Source: Thauera sp. GDN1 (GTDB lineage: Bacteria > Pseudomonadota > Gammaproteobacteria > Burkholderiales > Rhodocyclaceae). From it: a stretch of DNA of 64,000 nt. A program made the translations under genes and the position numbers. The stretch lies in the NCBI RefSeq assembly GCF_029223545.1, contig NZ_CP097870.1:2852001-2916000 (forward strand), read 5' to 3'. This document shows, one piece after another, positions 39,484 to 51,170 of the stretch (position 1 is its first letter; each line of letters starts with the position of its first letter). The notes under the pieces are model-generated. The model was given only the letters and a program-made list of their open reading frames with translations. It ran no database searches and had not been told where the DNA came from.

Positions 39484-40170
39484 ATGAAGATCCTGATCGT
39501 TGAAGACGAAGTGAAGACCGGCGACTACCTGCGCCAGGGGCTGACGGAGGCCGGCTTCGTGGTGGACCTGGCCCGCGACGGACTCGATGGGCTTCACCTC
39601 GCGCTCGACGGCAACTACGACCTCATCGTGCTCGACGTGATGCTGCCGTCGCTGGACGGCTGGGGGGTGCTGCAGACCCTGCGCCGCAGCGGGCGCGAGA
39701 CGCCGGTGCTGTTCCTGACCGCGCGCGACCAGGTGGAGGACCGCGTGCGCGGGCTCGAGCTGGGGGCCGACGACTATCTGGTGAAGCCGTTCGCGTTTTC
39801 GGAGCTGCTGGCGCGGGTGCGCACCCTGCTGCGCCGGGGGCGGAGCCACGAACCCGAGGTGCTGCGCTCCTCGGACCTGGAGCTGGACCTGCTGCGCCGG
39901 CGGGTGACGCGCGGCGGACAGCGCATCGACCTCACCGCCAAGGAATTCGCCCTGCTCGAGCTGCTGCTGCGCCGCCAGGGCGAGGTGCTGCCGCGCTCGC
40001 TGATCGCCTCCCAGGTGTGGGACATGAACTTCGACAGCGACACCAACGTGATCGAGGTCGCGGTGCGCAGACTGCGGGCGAAGGTCGACGACCCCTTCGA
40101 GCCCAAGCTGATCCGCACCGTGCGTGGCATGGGCTATGTGCTCGAAGCGATGGGGCCGGCCAGAGGATGA
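39484..40170 (+). CDS. cusR: CusR/CopR-type response regulator
   Basis: 228 residues. Receiver domain with phospho-acceptor Asp51 ([15 protein letters not shown]) and Lys near residue 100 ([15 protein letters not shown]), then an OmpR-type winged helix ([46 protein letters not shown]). This is the heavy-metal response regulator subfamily. Divergent from the copper operons and coupled to its sensor kinase by a 4-bp overlap, it presumably binds the two cop boxes. Confidence 0.92.
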   Translation: MKILIVEDEVKTGDYLRQGLTEAGFVVDLARDGLDGLHLALDGNYDLIVLDVMLPSLDGWGVLQTLRRSGRETPVLFLTARDQVEDRVRGLELGADDYLVKPFAFSELLARVRTLLRRGRSHEPEVLRSSDLELDLLRRRVTRGGQRIDLTAKEFALLELLLRRQGEVLPRSLIASQVWDMNFDSDTNVIEVAVRRLRAKVDDPFEPKLIRTVRGMGYVLEAMGPARG

Positions 40171-41570
40171 CACGCGCGCTGTCGCTGACCGCCCGGCTGG
40201 CGGCCCTGTTCGCCGCGCTGACCGCAGCGCTGCTGGTGCTGGCAGCGGTGGTGCTCGGGCGCAGCCTCGAGCAGCATTTCCAGGAACTCGACCTGCACGA
40301 GCTGCACGGCAAGCTGACGCTGATCCGCAACGCCCTGCACGACGAGGCCGCGGGCCCGACGCGCACCGAACGCATCCAGGCGCTGGAGCGCTCCTTCGTC
40401 GGCCACGAGAGCGTGGGCGTGCTGCTGCGCGACGGCGACGGCCAGGTGCTGCACGTCATCCATCCCCGGCATTTCACCCCCGCGCAACGTGCGGGGGCCC
40501 GCCTGGCGGAGGCCACCGCCGAATGGACGGTGGATGGTCATCCGCATCGCGGCCTGGAGGCCCGCATCGAGCAGCCGGGAAGTCCCGCGGGCGCGGAGGC
40601 GCTCGACGTGCTGGTCGCGCTCGACCTGTCGCATCACGTGCATTTTCTCGCCGCGGTGCGCCAGGCGACCTGGGCCGGCGTGGTGCTGGCGGCGCTGGTG
40701 GCGGCCCTGTTCGGCTGGTTCGCCGCGCACCGCGGACTCGCCCCGCTGCGCCGGGTGACCGACACCGCACGCGGGCTGTCGGCGCAGCAACTCGGCCAAC
40801 GGCTCGCCGCGGACGACGCGCCGCTCGAGGTCCGCGACCACGTCGAGGCCTTCAACGGCATGCTCGCCCGGCTCGAGGCGGCCTTCCAGCGCCTGGCGGA
40901 CTATTCGGCGGATATCGCGCACGAGCTGCGCACGCCGATCTCGAACCTGATGACCCAGACCCAGGTCGCGCTGTCGCGACCACGTTCGGCCGAGGAGTAC
41001 CAGGACATCCTGGCCTCCAACCTGGAGGAATACGAGCGCATCGCGCGCATGGTCAGCGACATGCTGTTCCTCGCCAAGGCCGAGGAGAACACGCTCGCGC
41101 TCGGCAGCGAGGCGGTCGACCTGGCGCGCGAAGCCGATGCGCTGATCGATTTCTACGAGGCGCTGGCCGATGAACGCAAGATCCGCATCCTGCGCCGCGG
41201 CGGGGCCACGATCGGTGGCGATCGCCTGATGCTGCGCCGAGCCCTGTCGAACCTGATTTCGAACGCGCTGCGCCACACCCCGGACGGAGCGGAGATCACG
41301 ATCGACATCGAAACGGATGGCGCGCAGCTCCGCCTCCTGGTGCGCAACCCCGGCGAGCCCATCCCGCCCGAGCAGCTCGAGCGCATCTTCGACCGCTTCC
41401 ACCGCGGCACCAGCCAGCGCGAGCGCCACGGCGAAGGCGCCGGGCTCGGGCTCGCGATCACGCGCTCCATCGTGCGTGCGCACGGGGGCGAGATCAGCGC
41501 GCAGTCGGCGGCCGGCATCACCTGCTTCGCGATCACCCTGCCCCGGCGGGAAGCGCCTGCCGCGCCGTGA
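40167..41570 (+). CDS. cusS: CusS/CopS-type heavy-metal sensor histidine kinase
   Basis: 467 residues. Two membrane helices (about 10-30 and 165-190) enclose a periplasmic sensor of about 130 residues containing several His ([29 protein letters not shown]) that may bind metal. HAMP region, phospho-acceptor His near residue 251 ([13 protein letters not shown]), N box ([15 protein letters not shown]) and G boxes ([11 protein letters not shown]) follow. The ATG overlaps the cusR stop. It should phosphorylate CusR when periplasmic Cu or Ag is high. Confidence 0.9.
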   Translation: MTRALSLTARLAALFAALTAALLVLAAVVLGRSLEQHFQELDLHELHGKLTLIRNALHDEAAGPTRTERIQALERSFVGHESVGVLLRDGDGQVLHVIHPRHFTPAQRAGARLAEATAEWTVDGHPHRGLEARIEQPGSPAGAEALDVLVALDLSHHVHFLAAVRQATWAGVVLAALVAALFGWFAAHRGLAPLRRVTDTARGLSAQQLGQRLAADDAPLEVRDHVEAFNGMLARLEAAFQRLADYSADIAHELRTPISNLMTQTQVALSRPRSAEEYQDILASNLEEYERIARMVSDMLFLAKAEENTLALGSEAVDLAREADALIDFYEALADERKIRILRRGGATIGGDRLMLRRALSNLISNALRHTPDGAEITIDIETDGAQLRLLVRNPGEPIPPEQLERIFDRFHRGTSQRERHGEGAGLGLAITRSIVRAHGGEISAQSAAGITCFAITLPRREAPAAP

Positions 41571-41919
41571 AGGCGGCGGCGCCGCTCGATGCGGTAAGGC
41601 TCAAAGCTGCGTTCGAGGCCTATCACCGCACGGCGCTGCGGGATGCGGACGATGCGGCACGAGAGCGCCGCGGCTGCAGGTCCAACCGGCCACGATGATT
41701 GTCGTCAACCGGTCAGGCCAATTGTCGCCGGCCGGCCATGGACGACCAGCGCCGGAACTGATGGATGTGGTGGCTCGCCCCGCGCCGGGAATCCGCTGGC
41801 GGCGACGCAGTCAAAGGAGCTGCCAGGAACGTGTGCGCGGTCCGTCGCGCCTGCGTTCATCGCCACGCTGGCGCTGAAGGTGCGCCACGGGTGGCCCTGC
41901 AGGACAGAGGAGGCGCGCC
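41571..41919. other. Intergenic gap without recognised features
   Basis: About 350 bp between cusS and the VOC gene. A 43-codon frame from a GTG overlapping the cusS stop has no recognisable content. No terminator, promoter or RNA signature stands out. A good GAGGAG ribosome-binding site for the VOC gene is at its right end. Confidence 0.5.
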
Positions 41920-42294
41920 ATGTCGGACACGCTGTCGGCGCTGGGTATCCAGCGCGTCAAGGTGATTGCCCTGGCAGTCACGTCGCTCGAGCGGGCGAAT
42001 CGGTTCTACGAGGACATGCTCGGACTCGCGCCTGCGTTCGAGGGCACGGAACAGGTCGGCTGGCAACTGGGCGAGATCATCCTGATGCTCAAGCCGGACT
42101 GGTCGACACCGACCGTGGCGCCGAATCCGCGCATCACGCTCGCCACAGTGGATGCCATGGCCACGCAGGAAGCCCTGCGCACGCGCGGGATCGTGGTCGC
42201 CGACGAGGTGCAGGCCTACGGCGACTTTCTGGTCGGCAGTTTCCTCGACAGCGAAGGCAACAAGCTCTGGTTCTGTTCCCCGACGAGCGGATGA
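41920..42294 (+). CDS. VOC-superfamily (glyoxalase/bleomycin-resistance-like) protein
   Basis: 124 residues with the beta-alpha-beta-beta-beta pattern of VOC proteins: IALAVTSLERANRFYEDMLG at the start and SFLDSEGNKLWFC at the end, where the metal-site acid would be expected. Substrate unknown. The ATG follows AGAGGAGG. It is followed by a terminator shared with the convergent tRNA gene. Confidence 0.8.
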   Translation: MSDTLSALGIQRVKVIALAVTSLERANRFYEDMLGLAPAFEGTEQVGWQLGEIILMLKPDWSTPTVAPNPRITLATVDAMATQEALRTRGIVVADEVQAYGDFLVGSFLDSEGNKLWFCSPTSG

Positions 42295-42354
42295 CGGCCG
42301 CCGCGGGGCACTCCAGCGCAAAACGCCGCAAAGAGCGGATCGAACGCCGGAAAT

Positions 42355-42382
42355 GAAAAAACCGCCTTGCGGCGGTTCTTTC
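42355..42382. terminator. Bidirectional terminator
   Basis: ACCGCC-TTGC-GGCGGT hairpin (42361-42376) with an A-run before and a T-rich run after. It serves the VOC gene on the plus strand (60 bp downstream) and the tRNA-Pro gene on the minus strand (14 bp beyond its CCA). Confidence 0.85.
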
Positions 42383-42395
42383 AAGCGGGAATTTT

Positions 42396-42472
42396 TGGTC
42401 GGGGAAAGAGGATTCGAACCTCCGGCCCCTGCGTCCCGAACGCAGTGCTCTACCAGGCTGAGCTATTCCCCG
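42396..42472 (-). tRNA. tRNA-Pro (anticodon CGG)
   Basis: 77 nt including an encoded CCA. The acceptor arms CGGGGAA/TTCCCCG pair perfectly, D-arm AGCTCAGCCTGGTAGAGC, anticodon stem CTGCG/CGCAG with loop TTCGGGA (anticodon CGG), and T-arm GGAGGTTCGAATCCTC are all canonical, with C1 and discriminator A73 as in bacterial tRNA-Pro. It reads CCG codons. It lies just downstream of ispB on the same strand. Confidence 0.97.
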
Positions 42473-42520
42473 ACACTTTTTTGCTGCAGTGCTTGCTGCC
42501 CTGCGAAGCCCTGAACTATA

Positions 42521-43498
42521 TCAGTGTTTTCGCCGAACTGCAAAGTCCGACAATTGTAGCAGCGCATCCTTGAAATTGGAAGGGGGAAGCACGGAAATCG
42601 CGTCGATCGCGAGTTGCGCTTCCGCCTGCGCGTAACGGCGCGTCTCGGCCAGCGCGCCGGAGTCCTGGATTGCGGCCAGCACGGCGGCGAAGTCGTCACG
42701 CCCGCCGTGCTCGATCGCGCCGCGCACGAGCGCCGCCTGCGCAGGCGTGCCGTGCTGCATGACGTGGATCAGCGGCAGCGTCGGCTTGCCTTCGGCGAGG
42801 TCGTCGCCGAGATGCTTGCCGGTATCGGCCTCGTCGGCGGAGTAGTCGAGCACGTCGTCGATGAGCTGGAAGGCCGTGCCCAGATGCATACCGAAGGCGG
42901 CCAGGCGCGCCTCGACCTCGGGGTCGGCGCCGCCGACGATGCCACCCAGGCGCGCGGCGGCCTCGAACAGCTTGGCGGTCTTGTAGCGGATCACACGCAG
43001 GTAGTCGTCGATGACGACGTCGGCGTTATGGCAGTTCAAGAGCTGCAGCACCTCGCCCTCGGCGATGACGTTGGTGGCCTCGGCCAGCACGCGCATCACC
43101 TTCATGCTGTCGACGCCGACCATCATCTGGAAGGCGCGCGAATACATGAAGTCGCCGACGAACACCGCCGCAGCATTGCCGTAGATCGCGCTCGCGGTCT
43201 TGTTGCCGCGGCGCAGGTCCGACTCGTCGACCACGTCGTCGTGCAGCAGACTCGCGGTGTGGATGAACTCGACGACGGCGGCCAGTTCGTGGTGATGCGT
43301 CCCCTCATAGCCCATCGCCCCGGCCGTGAACAGCACCAGGGCGGGACGCAGGCGCTTGCCGCCGCTCTGCACGATGTAGTCGGCAACCTGGCGGATGAGC
43401 GCCACGTCCGAGTGCAGGCGAGCGCGGATGACCACATCGACCGCCTGCATGTCGGCGGCGATCGGCGCGAAAAGCTGCTTTACGGACAAGGCGGACAC
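42521..43498 (-). CDS. ispB: Octaprenyl diphosphate synthase
   Basis: 325 residues from a GTG at 43498 (the family opening ...VKQLFAPIAADMQAVD argues for it over later ATGs). Two Asp-rich Mg-binding motifs, LLHDDVVDESDLRRGNKTA and QLIDDVLDY, identify a trans-polyprenyl synthase making the ubiquinone side chain. In many betaproteobacteria ispB is divergent from rplU; here the two are 15.5 kb apart. Confidence 0.92.
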   Translation of the reverse strand: MSALSVKQLFAPIAADMQAVDVVIRARLHSDVALIRQVADYIVQSGGKRLRPALVLFTAGAMGYEGTHHHELAAVVEFIHTASLLHDDVVDESDLRRGNKTASAIYGNAAAVFVGDFMYSRAFQMMVGVDSMKVMRVLAEATNVIAEGEVLQLLNCHNADVVIDDYLRVIRYKTAKLFEAAARLGGIVGGADPEVEARLAAFGMHLGTAFQLIDDVLDYSADEADTGKHLGDDLAEGKPTLPLIHVMQHGTPAQAALVRGAIEHGGRDDFAAVLAAIQDSGALAETRRYAQAEAQLAIDAISVLPPSNFKDALLQLSDFAVRRKH

Positions 43499-43585
43499 GC
43501 TCGCGAGAAAAGCGGCGATGGTAGGCGGCGCCCGCGCACGGCGTCAAGCCGCGCACGGGCATGCAGCCACGCCGCCGGGGACTGT

Positions 43586-44848
43586 TTACTTGGAGCCCTG
43601 GGCCCGCATCACGGCGTTGTCGAGCGCCTCCTTGGCGGCCTTCTCGTCGGCCCAAACGCCGGCCAGTTCCTCGTCGAGGATGCGGCGCACCTTCTGGCGC
43701 TCGACGACCGGCTGCGCCGACGACTGCGCGGTCGCCGGCTTGTTGCCGAGCTGGTCCACCGCCACGCGCACGTTCTCGAGGTCCTCGCCCAGCAGCTCGC
43801 TGCGCGAAGCGAGCAGCCCCGCTCGGTTCAGCGGCAGGTAGCCGGTCTCACGCTGCCAGGCGACCTGGTTGTCCGCCTGCAGCCAGAAGCTGACGAAGCG
43901 CGCGATCGCCTTGTACTCGGCCGGCTTCTTGCCAGCAGCGGCCCACAACGCCGGACCGTCGGCCACGGTGTTCTGCGGCGCGCCGGGGAAGTCGTCGTAG
44001 TAGGGCAGGCGCGACACGGCCACATCGACCTTGCCGGCACGGCGGAAGTCCGCCCAGCTCGCCGACGGCGCCGCGATCACCGCGCAGTCGCCGCTGGCGA
44101 AGCGCTGCTCGGCCTCGGCCTGCTGCGGGAAGACGTGCAGGTAGCGGGCACGCGTCCAGCTCGCCATCATCGCCACGTGCTTGACCTGGAACATGCCGTT
44201 GAAGCTGGGCACGGTCGCCTTGCCCTGCTGCTTCGCGACCGGCTCGTTGTGCCAGGCGCTGAGGTTCTCCACCATCACCCGGCCGGGTTCCGACACGGTA
44301 TAGGGGCAGGTATGGCCGGTATCGGCCAGGCGACCGAGCGTTTCCTGGAGTTCGAACCAAGTGTTGATGCGGGTGGTATCCGGGTTCATGCCGGCGCGGC
44401 GCAGCGCGTCGCGGTTCAGGAACAGCACCGGCGTCGACAGGCCCACCGGCAGCGCGAGCAGCTGGCCCTTGGTATCGACCGGGGTGCGCGTCATCATCGC
44501 CGGCGGACGCAGGGTCTGCAGCGGCGCGCCGCTTTCCTTCATCAGCGCGTACAGCGGCTTGAAGCGCGGCTTGCCGGCGACGAAGTCCTCCTCGTCGTCA
44601 CCCTCGAGGATCAGCATGTGGGGCGCAGCGCTGCGCCAATCCGTGGCCGACAGCACGACCTGGACATCCTTGGACTGCGCATTGAAGCGCTCGACCAGAT
44701 CCTGCAGCGCCGCGGCCTTCGTGTCCGGGAGGCGGTGGAAGAGCTCGATCTGTTGCTGGGCCGCAGCCTGAGCGACCGCCCACGGCGAGCCCGCCGCGGC
44801 AAAGACCGTCACGGCCGCGGCCATGAGCTTGAAACGCTTTGTATTCAT
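43586..44848 (-). CDS. Extracellular solute-binding protein, UgpB-like, without permease genes
   Basis: 420 residues. Signal peptide ending AVAQA; family 1 solute-binding fold with IELFHRLPDTKAAALQDLVERF at the start. It resembles UgpB-type glycerol-3-phosphate or sugar binding proteins. No permease or ATPase genes adjoin it, so it is an orphan here. Substrate is not deducible. Confidence 0.78.
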   Translation of the reverse strand: MNTKRFKLMAAAVTVFAAAGSPWAVAQAAAQQQIELFHRLPDTKAAALQDLVERFNAQSKDVQVVLSATDWRSAAPHMLILEGDDEEDFVAGKPRFKPLYALMKESGAPLQTLRPPAMMTRTPVDTKGQLLALPVGLSTPVLFLNRDALRRAGMNPDTTRINTWFELQETLGRLADTGHTCPYTVSEPGRVMVENLSAWHNEPVAKQQGKATVPSFNGMFQVKHVAMMASWTRARYLHVFPQQAEAEQRFASGDCAVIAAPSASWADFRRAGKVDVAVSRLPYYDDFPGAPQNTVADGPALWAAAGKKPAEYKAIARFVSFWLQADNQVAWQRETGYLPLNRAGLLASRSELLGEDLENVRVAVDQLGNKPATAQSSAQPVVERQKVRRILDEELAGVWADEKAAKEALDNAVMRAQGSK

Positions 44849-45125
44849 GAACTTGACACACGCGAGGTAAAACCCGGACCGGCGGTCCGGAAGCGGCGGG
44901 AATTATAGATCCGCAGATGCCGCACGCGCAGGGGCGCGATGTGTAACATCCGCCGGTTCGCGCATCCGGACCGCGGATGTGGACCGGCCGTGCTCGCCAC
45001 AGTCGTCCGACGGGCTTATCATCGCGGCCTCGGCTTCGCCGTCGCGTTCCGCCTTCACTGTCTGCGTGCGCGACTGCCGGCTCGCCCCTCCCGATCCTCT
45101 ATACGCGCTTGCGCGCGCCCGCCCC

Positions 45126-46220
45126 ATGAACCAGCACCACCCTGCCACCGGCCTGCAATGCGCCGGCCTCATCGGCTATTGCCGCGCCGGATTCGAGAAG
45201 GAGCTGGCAGCCGAAGTCGACGATCGCGCCGCAGAAGCGGGCCTGATCGGTTACGTGCGCGCGGAGCCGGATTCGGGCTTCGTCGTCTATGAGACCTTCG
45301 AGCCCACACCGCTGGCCGCCTTCGGCGATGCCACCGACTGGCGCCGCCCGGTATTCGCCCGCCAGTTGCTGCCCTGGTTCGCGCGCGTCGACGACCTGCC
45401 CGAGCGCGATCGCGCCACCCCCATCGTGGACGCGGTGAAGGCCAGCGGCCAGCGCTTCTCGGGCGTGCTGCTGGAAACCCCGGACACCGACGAAGCCAAG
45501 CAGCGCTCCGGCTTCTGCAAGCGCTTCACCGAGCCGCTGGCGCGCGCGCTGGAAAAGAACGGCTGCCTGCGCACCAGCCGCACCGGCCTGCCGGTGCTGC
45601 ATGTCGTGTTCACCACCGCCACCACCGCCTGGCTCGCCGCCGGCATGCCCGGCCAGTGCTCGACCTGGCCGATGGGCATCCCGCGCCTGCGCATGCCCTC
45701 GAACGCGCCCAGCCGCTCCACCGCCAAGCTCGCAGAAGCCTTCATGACCCTGCTCGAGGAAGGCGAGCGCGACAGCATCCTGCGCGCCGGCCAGCGCGCG
45801 GTGGACCTCGGCGCCGCCCCGGGCGGGTGGACCTGGCAGCTGGTGCATCGCGGCCTGCGCGTCACGGCGATCGACAACGGCCCGCTGCGCGACAGCGTGA
45901 TGGCGACCGAGATGGTCGAGCACCTGCGCGCCGACGGCTTCACCTGGCGGCCGCCGCGCCCGGTGGACTGGATGGTGTGCGACATGGTCGAGCAGCCCTC
46001 GCGCATCGCCTCGCTGATGGCCGAGTGGGTGGCGACCGGGCGTTGCCGATATACCGTGTTCAACCTCAAGCTGCCGATGAAGCGTCGCGTCGAGGCGGTC
46101 GAGCAGTGCCGCGAACTGATCCGCAAGCGGCTCGCCAGCGTCGGTCCCTACGACCTGCGCATCAAGCACCTCTACCACGACCGCGAGGAAGTCACCGCCT
46201 TCCTCACCCTGAAGCGCTGA
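45126..46220 (+). CDS. rlmM: 23S rRNA C2498 2'-O-ribose methyltransferase
   Basis: 364 residues. N-terminal THUMP-like region (GLIGYCRAGFEKELAAEV), then a Rossmann methyltransferase domain with AVDLGAAPGGWTWQL (SAM-binding), the acidic VDWMVCDMVEQP and VFNLKLPMKRR, which supplies the catalytic Lys of the RrmJ-like tetrad. The ATG at 45126 gives the family's normal length. Housekeeping ribosome modification; no operon partner. Confidence 0.93.
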   Translation: MNQHHPATGLQCAGLIGYCRAGFEKELAAEVDDRAAEAGLIGYVRAEPDSGFVVYETFEPTPLAAFGDATDWRRPVFARQLLPWFARVDDLPERDRATPIVDAVKASGQRFSGVLLETPDTDEAKQRSGFCKRFTEPLARALEKNGCLRTSRTGLPVLHVVFTTATTAWLAAGMPGQCSTWPMGIPRLRMPSNAPSRSTAKLAEAFMTLLEEGERDSILRAGQRAVDLGAAPGGWTWQLVHRGLRVTAIDNGPLRDSVMATEMVEHLRADGFTWRPPRPVDWMVCDMVEQPSRIASLMAEWVATGRCRYTVFNLKLPMKRRVEAVEQCRELIRKRLASVGPYDLRIKHLYHDREEVTAFLTLKR

Positions 46221-46291
46221 GTAAACACCGACCGCGCGGGCACCGCGCGGACGTGGCGAAGCCCTTGGCGGGTCAAGGTTTTTGTGCCGTG

Positions 46292-46297
46292 TATAAT
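46292..46297 (+). promoter_or_regulatory. Putative -10 element of the rhlE promoter
   Basis: A perfect TATAAT 58 bp before the helicase start codon, with TG directly upstream. The best -35 candidate (TTGGCG at 46265) has a 21-bp spacer, which is too long, so the -35 is unassigned. Confidence 0.4.
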
Positions 46298-46355
46298 CCG
46301 GGTTTTCCGTAAATCCGGTGGCGTTCTGTCGACCACCTCCAACCCGAAGGCACCC

Positions 46356-47894
<1,539 letters not shown>

Positions 47895-48107
47895 GCGCCG
47901 CACGCCCTCCTTGCCGCCAGGCGGGGACCTCGGCGCGGCATTCGGCATGGCGCACAGCGGCCTCGCCACTGCGCCCGATCCGCACGAGCACGCCCGAATC
48001 GGCGCGCAGGACGGACCGGGCCGTGGCGGCGGACATTTCGTCCGCGGCCACGGCCCGGTGGTCGTTGGAGAGCATGCCCGCCAGCCCCAAGGGCGGCGGG
48101 CGCTGCA

Positions 48108-49487
48108 TCAGCCTTCCAGCGCCTTCACATGCTGGATCACCTCGCCGATCGCCTCCTGCGCGCTGCCGTAGAGCATGCGGCAGTTGTCCTTGTAGAACAG
48201 CGCGTTCTCGATGCCCGAGTAGCCCGCGCCCTTGCCGCGCTTGACCACGATGACGTTGTGCGCCATGTCGGCGTTGAGGATGGGCATGCCGTAGATCGGG
48301 CTCGACTTGTCGGTGCGCGCGACCGGGTTCACCACGTCGTTGGCGCCGATCACCAGCGCCACGTCGGCCTGGGCGAAGTCGTTGTTGATCTCGTCGAGGT
48401 CGAAGATCTTGTCGTAGGGCACGCCGGCCTCGGCCAGCAGCACGTTCATGTGGCCAGGCATGCGGCCCGCGACCGGATGGATCGCGAACACCACCTCGAC
48501 ACCGCCCTCCTCCAGCAGCTGCGCCATCTCCCACACCTTGTGCTGGGCGCCCGCCACCGCCATACCGTAGCCCGGGACGATGATGACCTTCTGCCCATAG
48601 CGCATCAGCGCCGCGGCATCCATCGACGACAGCTCGCGCATCGTGCCTTCGACCGCCTCGCCACCTTCGGCCGCCGCACCGGTGAGCGGCGCGAAGATGA
48701 TGTTCCTGATCGGGCGGTTCATCGCCTTGGCCATCAGCTGGGTGAGCAGCATGCCCGAGGCGCCGACCACGATACCGGCCACGATCAGCGCCGGGTTGCC
48801 GATCACGAAGCCCTTGAAGCCCACCGCCAGGCCGGTGAAGGCGTTCAGCAGCGAGATCACCACCGGCATGTCGGCACCGCCGATCGGCATCACCAGCACC
48901 ACGCCAAGCGCCAGCGCGAGCAGGAAGAACAGGAAGATCTCGAACCCGCCCGGGGCGTCGGAATAGGCCACGGTCAGGCCCACGCCGAAGGTCAGCAGGG
49001 TCAGGAAGAAGTTGACGTTGTTCTGCTGCGGCAGGCGGATCGCCTTGTTCATCAGGCCCTGCAGCTTGGCGAAGGCCACGCACGAACCGGAGAAGGCCAC
49101 CGCGCCGATGATCGCGCCCAGCGCCAGCAGGGTCGAGGTCACCGCATCGTGCGGCACACCGCGCACCAGCTCGATCGCGGCGATGCCGGCGGCCGCGCCG
49201 CCGCCCATGCCGTTGTAGATGGCGACCATCTGCGGCATGTCGGTCATCTTGACGATCTTGCCGCTGTACCAGGCCGCGCCGCCGCCGAGCACGATGGCGA
49301 GCACCATCAGGCCGACGTTGTTGAGCCCGGGCATGAAGAAGGTCACCACCGTGGCGCCGACCATCGCGAAGCCGGCCCAGACGATGCCCTTGCGCGCGGT
49401 GACCGGCGAGGCCATGGCCTTGAGGCCGAGGATGAAGACCACGGCGACGATGAAGTACGCCATGCTCACGAACCAGTTGGACGTCAT
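48108..49487 (-). CDS. pntB: NAD(P) transhydrogenase subunit beta
   Basis: 459 residues: about eight membrane helices, then the NADP-binding domain III with VIIVPGYGMAVAGAQHKVWE and NDVVNPVARTDKSSPIYGMP. Together with PntAA and PntAB it uses the proton gradient to reduce NADP with NADH. Its ATG overlaps the pntAB stop (ATGA). Confidence 0.95.
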   Translation of the reverse strand: MTSNWFVSMAYFIVAVVFILGLKAMASPVTARKGIVWAGFAMVGATVVTFFMPGLNNVGLMVLAIVLGGGAAWYSGKIVKMTDMPQMVAIYNGMGGGAAAGIAAIELVRGVPHDAVTSTLLALGAIIGAVAFSGSCVAFAKLQGLMNKAIRLPQQNNVNFFLTLLTFGVGLTVAYSDAPGGFEIFLFFLLALALGVVLVMPIGGADMPVVISLLNAFTGLAVGFKGFVIGNPALIVAGIVVGASGMLLTQLMAKAMNRPIRNIIFAPLTGAAAEGGEAVEGTMRELSSMDAAALMRYGQKVIIVPGYGMAVAGAQHKVWEMAQLLEEGGVEVVFAIHPVAGRMPGHMNVLLAEAGVPYDKIFDLDEINNDFAQADVALVIGANDVVNPVARTDKSSPIYGMPILNADMAHNVIVVKRGKGAGYSGIENALFYKDNCRMLYGSAQEAIGEVIQHVKALEG

Positions 49488-49786
49488 TGCTCACCCCCCT
49501 TGCGGCCGCCGGCCTTGAACATGCCCAGCATGCGCTCGGTGACGATGTAGCCGCCGGCGGCGTTGGCTGCGCCGAGGAACACGGCCAGGAAGCCGATCAC
49601 GAGCTGGACCGGGTCCTCCGGGTCGGCGTGGCCGAGCGCCACCATGGCGCCGATCAGCACGACGCCGTGCACGAAGTTGGAACCCGACATCAGCGGGGTG
49701 TGCAGGATCACCGGCACGCGCGAGATCACCTCGTATCCGGTGAACGCGGCCAGCGCGAAGATGTACAGCGCAGTAAAGCCATCCAT
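49484..49786 (-). CDS. pntAB: NAD(P) transhydrogenase subunit alpha part 2 (membrane)
   Basis: 100 residues with three to four hydrophobic helices (ALYIFALAAFTGYEVISRVP, LVIGFLAVFLGAANAAGGYI). It equals the membrane C-terminal portion of the fused E. coli PntA, here a separate gene as in Rhodospirillum. ATG at 49786 follows GGAGG; coupled to pntB. Confidence 0.92.
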   Translation of the reverse strand: MDGFTALYIFALAAFTGYEVISRVPVILHTPLMSGSNFVHGVVLIGAMVALGHADPEDPVQLVIGFLAVFLGAANAAGGYIVTERMLGMFKAGGRKGGEQ

Positions 49787-49799
49787 GGTGCGAGCCTCC

Positions 49800-50924
49800 T
49801 TACAGGCCGAGCGCGGCCTTGACGCCGGCATGGCGAACTTCGCCCGCGTGCGTCAGGCAACTGCCGGACATGACCTCGTCTTCCCAGTCGAGCGCGAGCG
49901 CGCCGTTCTTGATGAAGGGCGAGATGAAGTTGAACAGGTTCTTGGCGATCATCTCGGACGCATGCACCGGCATGCGGCTGGTGATGTTGGCGGGACCGAT
50001 GACGAGGACGTCGCCGACCCACACCTTCTCGCCGGCGACCGTGCCCTCGACGTTGCCGCCGCTCTCGGCCGCCATGTCGACGACCACCGAGCCCGGCCTC
50101 ATGCGCGCGACCATGTCGGCGGTGATGATCTTCGGCGCCTGCCGGCCGGGAATCGCCGCGGTGGTAATCAGCGCATCGCACTGCGCCACGGCCTTGGCCA
50201 GGCGCTCGGCCTGCTTCGCCTTTTCCTCGTCGGTGAGTTCGCGCGCATACCCGCCGCTGCCCGCCGCCGACACCCCGGTGTCGACGAACTTGGCGCCCAG
50301 CGACTCGATCTGCTCGCGCGTCTCGGGCCGTACGTCATAGCCCTCGACCATGGCGCCGAGGCGGCGCGCGGTGGCGATGGCCTGCAGGCCGGCCACGCCG
50401 GCGCCGATCACCAGCACCTTGGCCGGACGGATGGAGCCGGCGGCGTAGGTGAGCATCGGGAAGAACTTGGGCGAGTGGTCGGCGGCGATCAGCGCGCACT
50501 CGTAGCCCGCCACCGCACCCTGGCTGGAGAGGATGTCCATGCTCTGCGCACGCGAGATGCGCGGCAGCAGTTCGAGCGCGAAGGCGGTGATCCGGCCGTC
50601 GGCGAGTTGCTGCGCGCGTTCGGCGCTGGCCCACGGCTGCAGCATGCCGCACAGCACGCTGCCCGGCTTCATGGCCGCGATCGTCGAGGCCGGCGGGGCC
50701 TGCACGCAGAACACGACGTCGGCCGCCGCTGCGAGCGCTTCGGCCGTATCGACGAAGGCGACATCGGCGAAGTCGGTGTCACGGAAGTGCGCGGCCTTGC
50801 CCGCCCCCTTCTGCATCACCAGGCTGGCACCGAGGCCCTGATATTTCTTGACCACATCCGGCACGACGGACAGGCGCCGCTCGCCGGGATGAGTCTCCAG
50901 CAGCACTCCGATGGTCAGAGGCAT
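49800..50924 (-). CDS. pntAA: NAD(P) transhydrogenase subunit alpha part 1
   Basis: 374 residues: soluble NAD-binding domain I, related to alanine dehydrogenase. Start MPLTIGVLLETHPGERRLSV; NAD motif VLVIGAGVAGLQAIATARRL; RQAPKIITADMVARMRPGSV. First gene of the pntAA-pntAB-pntB operon. 13 bp to pntAB. Confidence 0.95.
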   Translation of the reverse strand: MPLTIGVLLETHPGERRLSVVPDVVKKYQGLGASLVMQKGAGKAAHFRDTDFADVAFVDTAEALAAAADVVFCVQAPPASTIAAMKPGSVLCGMLQPWASAERAQQLADGRITAFALELLPRISRAQSMDILSSQGAVAGYECALIAADHSPKFFPMLTYAAGSIRPAKVLVIGAGVAGLQAIATARRLGAMVEGYDVRPETREQIESLGAKFVDTGVSAAGSGGYARELTDEEKAKQAERLAKAVAQCDALITTAAIPGRQAPKIITADMVARMRPGSVVVDMAAESGGNVEGTVAGEKVWVGDVLVIGPANITSRMPVHASEMIAKNLFNFISPFIKNGALALDWEDEVMSGSCLTHAGEVRHAGVKAALGL

Positions 50925-51170
50925 GGACGGACTCCTTCACTGAGACGATGGAAACGGAATTCGAAGGGCGCGTCGGCGGCACCATCGATGGCCTGCTCTC
51001 CCCCTTCCCAGCGCTTGACGCGCTCCGCGCCGACACCGGACCGATATTACCGTCATTCCGACCCCGTGCAACATCGTGCTGCGCTGCCATGGCCCGTCCG
51101 CTGGATGGGCTTCCAGCACCGCCACGAACCCGCCCCAGGGCAGGCGGTCGCACCCGCCCCGCCGCTGCGG

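Noticed and set aside
41567..41698. 43-codon frame from a GTG overlapping the cusS stop
   Set aside because: Composition is unremarkable and no ribosome-binding site or recognisable motif is present.
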